A stretch of 64,000 bases of DNA. It comes from Diabrotica undecimpunctata. Its lineage: Eukaryota; Arthropoda; Insecta; Coleoptera; Chrysomelidae. Shown one piece after another: positions 12,087 through 22,077 of the stretch. Each line of letters starts with the position of its first letter. The stretch's first letter is position 1. Location of the stretch: contig NC_092804.1 in NCBI RefSeq assembly GCF_040954645.1, forward strand, positions 147,383,108-147,447,107, given 5' to 3'. The notes beneath the pieces are model-generated. The model was not told the origin of the DNA. It searched no databases and saw only the letters and a program-made list of their open reading frames with translations. A program made the position numbers and the translations under genes.

Positions 12087-12879
12087 ACTTGTAAATAAAA
12101 ACAAATATTGATAGACCATGTTGTGATAATTATAATTATTAGTTATCAATGTTTTGTTGATCAATACACAAGTTAAACAAATTTATTAATAAATTTAAAT
12201 TTTTTATAAAATAAAATTAAAGTTAAAATAAAACGTAAGAAATAATAATTAATTATTATGATTATATTTTAATGACGGAATATTTTCACATAGTTTCTGC
12301 AAAATATTAATCTTTAATTTCATTCTAAAATATTTATAGAGCACGATCTTTAAATTCTTAAAATTGAAAGGCCAGATGAGAGTAAATGTTTATAGCATTG
12401 TTCATTTCAGTAGGTACACAAGTGGTTTGATATACCTGGCACATTTAGAGAATTGAAATATACATTACATCCGTGTATTTCGAAAACATGTATATCCTGG
12501 AAAATTGCGATGCAATTGTTCTCGTAATGGAACAAAGGATGAGATAAAAGTTCCTATAAATTGCTTTTGAATAAATCGAAGAATAGACATTGGTTAGTGG
12601 GAACTAAAACTATAATGGTGTAACTCATGCTTGCTTTAGTAAGTATAACTTGATTCTTTTTTAAAACTAAACAAAATTATTTCTTATAACCTATTTATAT
12701 AAATATATTTTTCTAAAACTATATTCCTACATTATTTTACACTAAATATTTTATATTTTTGGAAAATTATAAACACTGATTATAATTAAAATTAGACATT
12801 TGTGACATATCGATCTTCATTATCGAATTTGCCTTCAATCAAATGTAAAATATTAGAAGTAATATAAAAAAAAATTAAA
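11346..12879. other. AT-rich intergenic DNA with (TA)n tract
   Basis: No coding potential is seen. It contains the hammerhead-like core at 11946-11974 and a (TA)n tract at 12039-12082. The segment 11875-12040 resembles 34187-34350 and probably belongs to the same Penelope-like family. Confidence 0.6.
11946..11974 (+). ncRNA. Hammerhead-like core (degenerate)
   Basis: CCGATGA, then GCTATT pairing with AATGGC (one G-U), then GAAA. It follows the hammerhead layout CUGANGA - stem II - GAAA with one core change (U to C). The same sequence, with an intact core, recurs at 34254-34282. Such cores are known in terminal repeats of Penelope-like elements. Confidence 0.4.
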
Positions 12880-14537
12880 GACCATTCTAAATACAAAAGG
12901 AGAGAAACTTAACGAGAAAGAGAGAAACTTACTGGAAAATACCTAGAAATAATAGAAAACTATGTCCAAAAAGAACTTAAAATTTTTATCGAGGAGTAAA
13001 AAACACATGAGTGACAAAAAAGAAAAAGTACAAAGTTCTGGATATATAATGATGGTATGTTACTATTATAGAAGCCAAGTCAGAAAAATTAAAAACTAAT
13101 AGGCCATTAAGAGGCAACAGAAGTAATAGGAGACCTAAAGAATAATAAAATTACGAAAGACAGCAAAAATATTTAAAATAGGAGGAGATATGCTGCGTCG
13201 AGGAAAATAAAAGTTTAAAGGTGCTAAAGAGATGTCAAGCTCTAGGTAAGAAGAATATTGTTAAGCTCGCAGATCGAAATGGAAAAGTGGTAACAGATAA
13301 AGGTAGGATAATTAAGGTAGTTGAAGAATTTTACACAGAATTATATACAGAAAGGGGAAGAAAGACGGCACCAAGTTGAGAAAAGTCCAGAATGTGGGTT
13401 CAGAGAATATCCGAGAAATAGCAATCGAAGGAGTCTCAAAGTCATTAAATCGAATGAAAATCAATAAAGCATTTGGTGATGACCAAATCGTTATTAAGGC
13501 AGTTAAAGCAGGAGGAAAGACAGTATTGAAAACATTGACACAATTACATAACTTATGCCTTTCAAAAGAGGTTACACCATCTCATTGGAATAAAGCTGTT
13601 ATAGTTGTCATGCACAAAAAGGGAGATATAACAGAACTAATAGACCTATTAGCTTGTAATCTCACGTTTATAAGTTGTTTATAAAGATAATAAATAAATA
13701 GGTTGACATCAAAACTAGACTTCTATTAACACTCTCGCCGCCAAGTGTAACATTAATGTGCACTCTGTATTGACAAACGAGTAACAATAATTTACACTTA
13801 CAGCGTTTTACGTTAACAAAATAATATAGCTTTGGCGCACGACGAAAAAATTTAAAATATCATTGGCGGCGAGAGTGTTAACATTGCGAGCAAGCAGGAT
13901 TTACAGCTGGATACGAAATAAATGATCATTTGCAAACCATTAAGTCGTTGATTGAAAAAGCCATTGAATATAATAGACCCCTGATACTTTTTTTTGTCGA
14001 CTTTGAAAAAGCATTTGATACGGTCAATCAAAGTAAAATGCTCCAAGCTCTAACACAATGTAGAATATATCACCGATACATATCCCTCATCAGATACATC
14101 TATCAGCATGCTACAGCCTGTGTAAGACTTAATGAAACCTTTTGTATTGAAAGAGGCGTTTGGCAAATAGAAATAGAGGGCAAAATTGTAGAACAAGTAA
14201 TGAAATTTAATTACCTAGGAGTAAAGATCACTAGTGACAGGGATATAAGAACAGAGACTCCAAGGTAAGCATCAAAAGCGGCAAGAGTAAGTGGTTGAAT
14301 CCGAGAAACCATATGGAGAAACAAATATCTGACCACGGAAAGCAAAATGAAAGTATACAAGACAACAGTAAGACCAATCCTAACATATGCAGCGGAGAAA
14401 AGGACCGATACAAAAAAGACGATACCACAAATCAACAATATCGAAATGAAAGTATTAAGATCAATAGCGGGCATATCATTAAGAGACAGACAAACCAACA
14501 GAAGTATACGCGAACAATGCAAAATTCAAAATATTAA
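12880..14537 (+). pseudogene. RTE-like retrotransposon relic with nested MITE
   Basis: Decayed RT on the plus strand. Linker sequence (KKNIVKLADRNGKVVTDKG) is followed at 13376-13684 by a fingers region ending VVMHKKGDITEL. From 13885 comes EQAGFTAGY and a motif A reading FFVDFEKAFDTV. Most of motifs B and C is missing. Thumb sequence (VEQVMKFNYLGVKI, VYKTTVRPILTYAAEK) continues to 14537. The gap around 13726-13881 is a 148-bp MITE, and coding resumes on the far side. Stops occur between blocks. Confidence 0.8.
13730..13877. mobile_element. piggyBac-type MITE with TTAA duplication
   Basis: A 148-bp element with 14-bp perfect terminal inverted repeats (CACTCTCGCCGCCA at 13730-13743, inverse at 13864-13877). 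It is flanked on both sides by TTAA, the piggyBac target site. It has no coding capacity and interrupts the RT relic between the fingers and motif A. Confidence 0.85.
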
Positions 14538-14632
14538 CAGGTCGATTTTTAGGTCCCTTCCGTCAATCCCTCTCCTCTTCAGCACTTCCCTCATTTGTTT
14601 ATGCCTGACTCTATCAAAAGCCTTCTTGTAGT
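14538..14632 (-). pseudogene. Short RT fragment (motif A)
   Basis: On the minus strand this reads FCIDYKKAFDRVRHKQMREVL, a motif A segment of the GAA-tailed RTE-like family. It directly abuts the plus-strand relic. Confidence 0.65.
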
Positions 14633-14749
14633 CAATGCAAAAACATGACCGTAATTGACCAATTCAATTCTACTTCGACAAAATTATATTGACACTACCA
14701 AATAATTTTAAATATTTTCGGCTGTAACCTTTTAAAAAATATATTATAA

Positions 14750-14860
14750 TATTGCCAGTAGTTAAAACAAGATAGTTTAAATAAAAAAATATTTCGACAA
14801 AAATAATATAAAACAATATTTACGAAACTCTCCAATTTTAAATCTAAATTTACTCAGAGT
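14750..14860 (+). repeat. Dispersed repeat, copy 1 (copy 2 near 15805-15900)
   Basis: 'ctaaaacaag', 'aaaaaaatatttcgac' and 'ataatataaaa' recur in the same order near 15805-15900. The repeat has no coding content. The second copy is followed near 15990-16100 by weak Tc1-transposase-like C-terminal sequence (EWKNKQPEVIHRL). Confidence 0.5.
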
Positions 14861-15279
14861 TTACACATGTCACTATTATATCAACTACCGATAATATGAA
14901 AAGTGACAAGAAGATAAACAATTTTCCATTTGCCCTATATTTTAGCCAAACAAAGTAAGCAACCGTTTATTTTGAGAGAACATTGCATACAGCAAAATGG
15001 TCGGGTTGTAGAAAAACAATGCGTCAGCAGTTGGAACAGCCGGATTGAATAGATAACTGGCTAAAGACTTCAATTAATTTGTTTTTGCCGACAGAATTGA
15101 TTTTTGCGTGTGTTGGAAGCGATACGAATATTTTTATGGGGTTCGGATTGGAGTTTATCCTTAAACCGTATGTTTAATGGGATTATTGTCATTTTATAGA
15201 TATAAATTATGTTCAGTTAAATAACACACTATACGAGGGTTCAGAAATTATCGTTTTAATAGAAAATACAATGAGTTAA

Positions 15280-15420
15280 TATTTTAGTCAATAAACGATA
15301 AGATAAGACTAAGCAAGCTTATACGTCTATAATTATCGAAGTCGGTAATGTCTCCTTTTTTGTGCATTATAGCAATATTAGCATTTAACCAATGCGGTGG
15401 AATTTTCCCTTCAAATAATT
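15280..15420 (-). pseudogene. RT fragment (fingers)
   Basis: The minus strand reads LFEGKIPPHWLNANIAIMHKKGDITDFDNYRRISLLS in pieces; the HKKGD...NYRxISLLS signature identifies RTE-like RT. No other part of the element is adjacent. Confidence 0.7.
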
Positions 15421-16633
15421 GTTAAATAGAGTTTTTTTGCCTTGATAAGCTTTTGATCTTCCTATTTTTTTTGTCTCTATTACAAGCTATCCTTACGCAA
15501 TATCTTGTTATTTTTCATCCTTTCAGAGCTGATATAATTTTATCTTCTCTTATATCGAAGATATGTTCTAAACCTTGGTTTAAAATTTTGTCGTACGTAA
15601 TTTTTGTTACCTGTCCGTTTAACAATAAGCTTTTAGCTTAATTTTTTTAACATTTTGCTGGTGGTGCCTATTGCTTTCAGTATTGACTTATTTTGTCTTA
15701 ATCTATAATTACTGCAGACCACTTATCTCTGGCAATATCCAATAATGTGTACATGACTTTAAATAATGGCCAGTTCTGGTAAAAGCTGTTAAAAGCATTG
15801 TATTATTGTCAGTAATTTGTGTAACTAAAACAAGAAGGTTTAATTAAAAAAATATTTCGACCGATAATATAAAAAAATATTTATGCAAACCTCGTTCGAA
15901 CTGTCTAAAGTTTCGACAAAAATACAATTGAGTGCATATGGGAATTTCTTAGCACAAGCATTTGGAAAAGTTTAGCAGCAGCACAAATCAGTCATACACT
16001 CACAGATGTTCTGAAAGAATGGAAAAATAAACAGCCGGAGGTTATCCATAGGCTTACCAGAAGTACGCTGTGATGATGTGCTTCAAAGATTCAAAAATTA
16101 ACATTGAAGAGAACACAAGTTATTTAATTACAAATAAACATATTTTGGTGTAAGTATTCGTTGGCAACAATTATTTAAAAATTTAAATATATTTATTACT
16201 ATACGCCTGCTAGTTAATTTATATTTATAAAATTTAACAAATGCTTAATAAACTTTCGTGAATTCATTTTTACTTTAATTTGGCTAACTTAAATACGTGT
16301 TTCCAATATTAGTTAAAATAAATGATTTACCAAAAACTCTTTACTATGGGAGAATAAATTATGGAAAGAACTTATCCCTTCAACCACTTTCGTAATCTAT
16401 TTGAGAAAAGACCTAGGGCAATATCTCAGTTAGTTAATTCTTCATTAAAACGTTAATTAACAGTGATTTAATATAATCATGTCCACAGACTTGCCCTATT
16501 TAGGATAAACCAAAACACCTCAATCAATAATTTAATAATAACATGTAGCCCTAGTTTGATAAACTAAATATCCAATAAACCGCTTTCCAGAAAATCCGAT
16601 CAGGATACTGTGTGCAAATATTACAATTATATC

Positions 16634-16635
<2 letters not shown>
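15421..16635. other. AT-rich DNA, little recognisable
   Basis: No supported gene. There is a small possible Tc1 transposase end at about 15990-16100 (plus strand) and the second copy of the repeat at 14750. The rest is anonymous. Confidence 0.4.

Positions 16636-16690
<55 letters not shown>
16636..16690. repeat. (TA)n microsatellite
   Basis: TA dinucleotide tract. The Tyr/Ile-alternating open frames over it on both strands are artefacts. Confidence 0.95.
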
Positions 16691-16692
<2 letters not shown>

Positions 16693-16754
16693 CAAATTTA
16701 TATGGAATCACCATGTATTTAAAACCAATATTTCTTTTGAAAAAACTTCTTTTT

Positions 16755-17170
16755 TTTTATGTAGATGTCTCTGTCTGTTTTTCAATGTGCCTTCAGTAAG
16801 TTGTCGTTCCATCTTTTTCGTGGTCTTCCTACGGATCGTCTTCCTATTGGGGAACCGTCTCTTGTCGTCTTTATTACTCTATTTATTATTATTCGGCCTA
16901 TATGATCGTTCCATTCTACTCTTCTATTTCTTAAACAGTTCTTGATGTCCTCCACCTTGCATCTAATTCATATATCTGTACTTATAGCTTTGTCCCATAA
17001 TATCTTATCATCAATTCTTCCTAGTGTTCTTATCTCTGCCGTTTCTAACATCCTTTTTGTTTTCTCTGTGTCAGGTCGTGTTTCTGCCGCGTATGTCATT
17101 ATTGGCATGATGACTGTTATGTAAATTCTGCCTTTCATATCTCTGACTTGATCTACTACTTGTTGTTATT
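16755..17170 (-). pseudogene. RTE-like RT C-terminal end
   Basis: Minus-strand translation gives QVRDMKGRIYITVIMPIMTYAAET, RTLGRIDDKILWD, RRVEWNDHIGRI and RRSVGRPRKRWND, the thumb and tail of an RTE-like element. Its relatives are not the GAA-tailed copies. The plus-strand frames are shadows. The copy lacks everything upstream of the thumb and contains a stop near 16966. Confidence 0.75.
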
Positions 17171-17627
17171 GGTCATTGTCGTTTTCTTTATTGTTTGAGT
17201 CTTGTTATTTTCTGGGCCGTATGCTATGATGATGTTTAGGTCTACAGCCACATACACGTATAGATCAAACATATCTTATTGTTGGCGATTCTGGAAGCAA
17301 AAGATACGTTATTTCGACCAATTAGTGAACCGACCGTTATAATGTACTCATAAACTTTAGTTCCTTTGATACTGGAAAGAACTATCGCTTGATCTTTTGT
17401 TGGATCTTTGAATGTGTTGAGAACACATGAGATGTGAGGTGAAATGTGAAGGTATTTACGGTGTTATTGGAAGTCATGATTACTGCAAGGCCGGCCCTGT
17501 CACCGGTTCAAAAACTAGTGTGGATCCTGATCCAAAACTTGTTTTATTCCTTGCCGACAGAAATTTCTAGGGGTCCCCCTCCGATATAAAAAGACCCGTT
17601 TACCTGAATTCTGATGAGTCACCCACG

Positions 17628-18073
17628 ATTTCCAGACGACGGCATGGCAGAAAGGGAGAATTCAAGAATGGCTTACAGAAAAGGGGATTGCATACGAAGA
17701 ATCAACGCTCGAAATTCAGCTACTTGACATTGTACAGTTAAGGAAAAGTGAATATCTTAAATATGCAGTGGATAAAACTGCAAAAGATTATAGTGTCAAA
17801 GTTCTGCGTCTACCACCTTATCATTGCGAACCTAATCCCATTGAACTTATCTGGGCACAAGTGAAAGGAGAAGTAGCACACAATAACAAAACGTTAAAAT
17901 TAAACGAAGTTAAGGAACTTTTAATTCAAGCAATCATCCATGTAACTCGACAGAAATGGGCTAAATGTATAGGCCACATAATTAAAGAAGAACATCGTAT
18001 GTGGGAACTTGACACTCATGTCGAGGTTTTACTAGACCCAATTATAATTACACCAGGTGGATCACACTTATGA
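17628..18073 (+). pseudogene. Tc1/mariner-type transposase, C-terminal part
   Basis: The frame from about 17640 reads WQKGRIQEWLTEKGIAYEE, then VLRLPPYHCEPNPIELIWAQ and a conserved tail VTRQKWAKCIGHIIKEE before the stop at 18071-18073. 'PPYHCxxNPIELIWAxxK' is the block ahead of the last catalytic acid in DDE_3 transposases. The N-terminal two thirds, including DNA binding and the first two catalytic residues, are missing. No terminal repeats were found. A hammerhead-like core follows at 18325. Confidence 0.75.
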
Positions 18074-18324
18074 TCTTGTTAGTTCTCGGCAAATACTTAA
18101 TTTTTTACATAAGTTTTTTACACACTTTTTATATTACATGTACTATAACCACATGGTCTTTTGCTGTGCTATGTTGGAATCAAATTGTAAACTGTGTTTA
18201 GTTTCAATTGATTGTATATATAACCTAAGCATTTAATGTCTAGTATCTTTAGCTTCTTTATATTTTACACCATTGACTGCTACATGTCTTTTTAAGGTAA
18301 CACATTTATATTGACTTTTCAATG

Positions 18325-18393
18325 GATGTTGGTTTTTCATATTGTGCTTTTTAGATAAACTGATGATGCTTTCTGATTAGAAAGCGAAACATC
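18325..18393 (+). ncRNA. Hammerhead-like motif with stem II and candidate stem III
   Basis: CTGATGA (18360-18366) is followed by a 6-bp perfect stem II (GCTTTC/GAAAGC, loop TGATTA) and GAAA. GATGT at 18325-18329 could pair with ACATC after GAAA, which would make stem III. Stem I is weak. This is the best hammerhead candidate of the series in the window. Such ribozymes are known from Penelope-like elements; no Penelope RT was found here. Confidence 0.5.
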
Positions 18394-19549
18394 TTCAAAT
18401 AAATAGATGAAGTAGCCTACTTCTTTGTCTTTTTTCTCCACGTTTTGACCGAAAAACCCACCACTCTTCGAGTGATCCTTATTTATATTGGATTAACGGT
18501 CGTACTCCTTTTTTCGATTCCGCGATCAGATGAATGAAAATTACTAAGTTCTCGGGAAAAACCACATTGAGAATTTAATATCCGACGGTTCGGCAGCCAT
18601 TTTGAAGCCATTATCAAGAGTGATATGGTTTCGTTCGAGTTCGGGGTCTTAATATGCCTACTCCCCTCACTCGAGACGTACCAGTATCGTGTTCTGTATA
18701 AATACAAGAACCGTCAAACGGCACTCAGACCTCAATCTGCCTCAGTGTCGTGTGACTTGACACTGAGGAGTAGGCAGGTTGTGACCTCAGTACCGAAACT
18801 TAGGTTTACAGGGTGGTCCTTAAGTAATTGTACAAAAAGAAAAAGTAGATTCTACATTTTAAAATATTACGATTTAAGCCAAATTGCTTTAATAAAATGT
18901 TGATATTAAGAAAGATACAGGGTGTTAAAGTGCAAATTTAAAATTTTATTTTTCGCTATAACTTTCATGTTTGTAAATATTTATGCATAAAAATTTAGAA
19001 CTGGGTACTTTTAAATATGAGAAATTATAATTTGATGCACACTTTGATATAGCTGATAGAGGGCGCCACATATGCCACATACGTGACATAAATTTGTACG
19101 TAACTTTTTTGCTCTTCGGGTTACCTGTATTTGTAATAAAAAATATTAAAGATACATTATTTTAACAAAAAAAGGTATACTTATTAATAACTTTAAAACT
19201 CAACAGTTTTCGAGATAATCACATTTTACAAATCAGCTGCATAATTCTGATTTAAGGCAATTACTCCAGGCAACGAAGGAAAAATAGACAAAAACATTAA
19301 TAAATCTAAATTTTTGTATAAAGTAACTTCAACTAAAGTTAATAATTAACGAAATATTAAAAAAATAAATATAGCAGGATGATTAATAATAGGATTTGAC
19401 AAAATAACAGAATAATAGGATTTTGCATCAAACATTTTACGTTTTATGTTAAATTAAAATCATAATCAAAACATTTTGTTTACAAACCGAATTAAGAAAT
19501 ATTTAAACTAAATAACATAATTTATTGTCCAAGTAAGTGTTCGATATAT

Positions 19550-19757
19550 TCACCATTTTCTTTAATTTATTTGTCAATATTTTCCATAAAAGATCGTCTC
19601 ATATTAACTAGCATCATTGCTTCTAAAGAAACTGCTGCAGTATTAATTTCTTCCCATAGTTGGTTGCAAATGTTTATGGGATTCTTATAGACACGTTGTT
19701 TTAATACGCCCCATACATCAAAATCAAGCGGATTAAATTCTGGGCTACGTGGTGGCT
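19550..19757 (-). pseudogene. Mariner-like transposase, C-terminal fragment
   Basis: The minus strand reads PPRSPEFNPLDFDVWGVLK, then VYKNPINICNQLWEEIN, MRRSFMENIDK, a stop, and ENGEYIEH. 'PPRSPxxNPLDFxxWG' is the motif around the final catalytic Asp of mariner-type DDD transposases. The earlier catalytic residues are not recognisable upstream, so only about 70 residues survive. Confidence 0.75.
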
Positions 19758-20419
19758 ACAATGTATAATGGATGAATATATTCTTTTGAAAACATATCCA
19801 AATCTTATGGTATATTATGGAACTACATCTTATTTGTCGCAGAGGTTAACTAATTTATTAACCTGTGGTGTATCTCATTCATTGGTTACTTATATACACA
19901 CGGAATAACCTATCGATGACATTACTTATTTATATGATAAGGTTACAGCTTACGAGTAACTATAATTACATTTCGAACAAATCGACTGTTATGATTAACT
20001 AACGAACTAATATTATGCTGAAATAAATTGCCTGTATGTTTACTATATGTATAACAATATTGGTTTTTAGGCCAACGATGATGTTTTTGTAAAAATGCTG
20101 AGTCTTTAAGGTTAGATTTGTAGCAAAAGTATTATGAATCAAGACACATATGTGTTATTCAATACCTGTGCTTTAGTTTCTAATTGTCCTAATAAAAATG
20201 AATAAACAATTTACGTAATGAATAATAAGTACTCTTTTGGGATTTTTTATAAATTATATAATTATATCAATATCTCACCGCATTGCCAAGGAATATGACT
20301 GCAACGACCAATCCAACGTTCAGAAAAGTTACACTTAAGTACGTTCACCCTGCCTTCTCTCTATAATGTGGTAGTGTACCATCTTACATAAACCACATAT
20401 TTTGGGTTTTCGGCATTTT

Positions 20420-20552
20420 ACTATAGGGAAAAAGTAATTCAACGCCAGTAGGTACAGAAACTTAAGTAGCGATAGAAAAGGGAAATTGTAAACATGATGA
20501 CGTCCAACGTCTGAATACAGACACGCCACCTAAAGAAGAAGATCAAGAATAT
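20420..20552 (+). pseudogene. 3' end of a GAA-tailed RTE-like element
   Basis: Reads NLSSDRKGKL, then a decayed 'MMxxNVxIxTRHLKKK' and a GAAGAAGA tail. Bases 20422-20452 (actatagggaaaaagtaat, caacgccagta) recur near 44601-44632. Confidence 0.5.
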
Positions 20553-21137
20553 TTTCTCCAATTAGACATTTAGCAGCCATAACAAAATTTTTGTAATGTT
20601 ACATTATCATCTTTGAGTTGTTTTAATAAGAATAAACTATGAATTATGCTTATTTACAGGTATTCAGTGCTTTACCACACAAAAATCACAACTAAGAATT
20701 ATGATGCAGCTGGCTTATAAAATGCGATTATCTCGAAAACGGTTAAATTTTGAGGTTACTAACAAGTATACCTTTGCTTTTTAAAAATAATGTATCTTTA
20801 ATATTTTTTAACACAAATAGAGCTAACATAAAGAGCAAAAAAGTTAAGCGCAAATCTATGCCACGCATGTGGCGTATGTGGCGTCCTCTATCAGTTACAT
20901 TAAAGTATGTATAAAACTATAATTTATCCTACTAAATAACATCCAATTATAAATTTTTTGTCTAAAAATATTTACAAACGTAAAATATATAGCGAAAAAG
21001 AAAATTTTAAATTTCCACTTATAACATCCCGTATCTTTCTTAATATCAACATTTTATTAAAGCAAGTTGGCTTAAATCGTAATATTTTAAAGTGCGGAAT
21101 CTACGGTTTCTGTTTGTACAATTACTTAAGGACCACC

Positions 21138-21141
<4 letters not shown>

Positions 21142-21176
<35 letters not shown>
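21142..21176. repeat. (TA)n microsatellite
   Basis: Directly follows the right TA duplication of the mariner-type element. Confidence 0.95.
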
Positions 21177-21185
<9 letters not shown>

Positions 21186-22073
21186 TATTCAAAAAACAAG
21201 TAATTAGATTAAATTAAATATAATATAATATAAAATAAAGATGTTTCTGCGTTATTATCCCACGAAACGAAGCCAAAAAATCACTTTAGAAATCGAAAAA
21301 TAACTGGGCGCTATTTTTTAACTGGAATATCTGGGGGAAGTCAATAGAGAAGGCATATATCTCGTGATTATAGAAACTTTTAGTGCGTCATGACTTTTAA
21401 GCAAAAAAAAACGACTTTGTTCGTTGATTTCAATATTGTGAAAAAACGACGCATTCTAGATAAATACAGATGAATTTTTTGAAAGCACTTGCTCTTGAAA
21501 ATGAGATCTTTTAAATGAAAAAATGTTTATAAACAAAACAGTTATTGCAAATTAAACCCGAAAGTAAGCTTGTTTTTCAATTGTTTATAATTATTAAAAT
21601 CAACAATAAAAACATTTAAAACACATTTCATATAGAATTTTTCATATAAAAATACTTGCACGTCACAATTTATATAAAGTGACGTCACTTATATTTAAAA
21701 TTTCCAGAACGTCAACATTAGAGTTCAAATTTTCCTAACACATCTAATAATACGAAACCCATACGGAACTGCTCGATCTTTCATAGGAGTCAACATGGTA
21801 TAATAATCAGAAAAATAAAAACATTATTATATTGAAAATTTTAGAATTATATTGATTAAATATCCAAAAAGCTTTGTTATTATTAATAATATAAATTTTA
21901 TGAAATAAGTCTTTAAGTCTAATATTCCACAAAATAATAATTTTAATTAAATAAATTAGACAATTGTACGCAACTGATTCAGGAATACTTCAAATTTTAT
22001 TGACAGTTCATCGTGTGGCAAAAGTGTATAAAGTGTTGCCGCTTTTTTAGAGTAAGAATTTTGTTTATGTTAT
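21177..22073. other. AT-rich DNA, nothing recognised
   Basis: No open frame with a recognisable motif and no repeat relation that I could establish. Confidence 0.5.
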
Positions 22074-22077
22074 ATAT

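Larger units (their letters stand above)
18809..21140. mobile_element. Mariner-type element with long (about 430 bp) inverted repeats
   Basis: Both ends read TA-CAGGGTGGTCCTTAAGTAAT in inverse orientation (TA at 18807-18808 and 21141-21142). The similarity runs inward for about 430 bp: 18809-19245 against 20690-21140, including 'gatagaggRcgccacat'. TA duplications and a mariner-like transposase fragment inside place it in the Tc1/mariner superfamily. A second copy lies at about 30420-34185. The RTE end at 20420-20552 is nested inside. Confidence 0.85.

Noticed and set aside
16532..16945. Open frames with long Tyr/Ile runs
   Set aside because: They are translations of the (TA)n microsatellite at 16636-16690; the rest is antisense of an RT relic.
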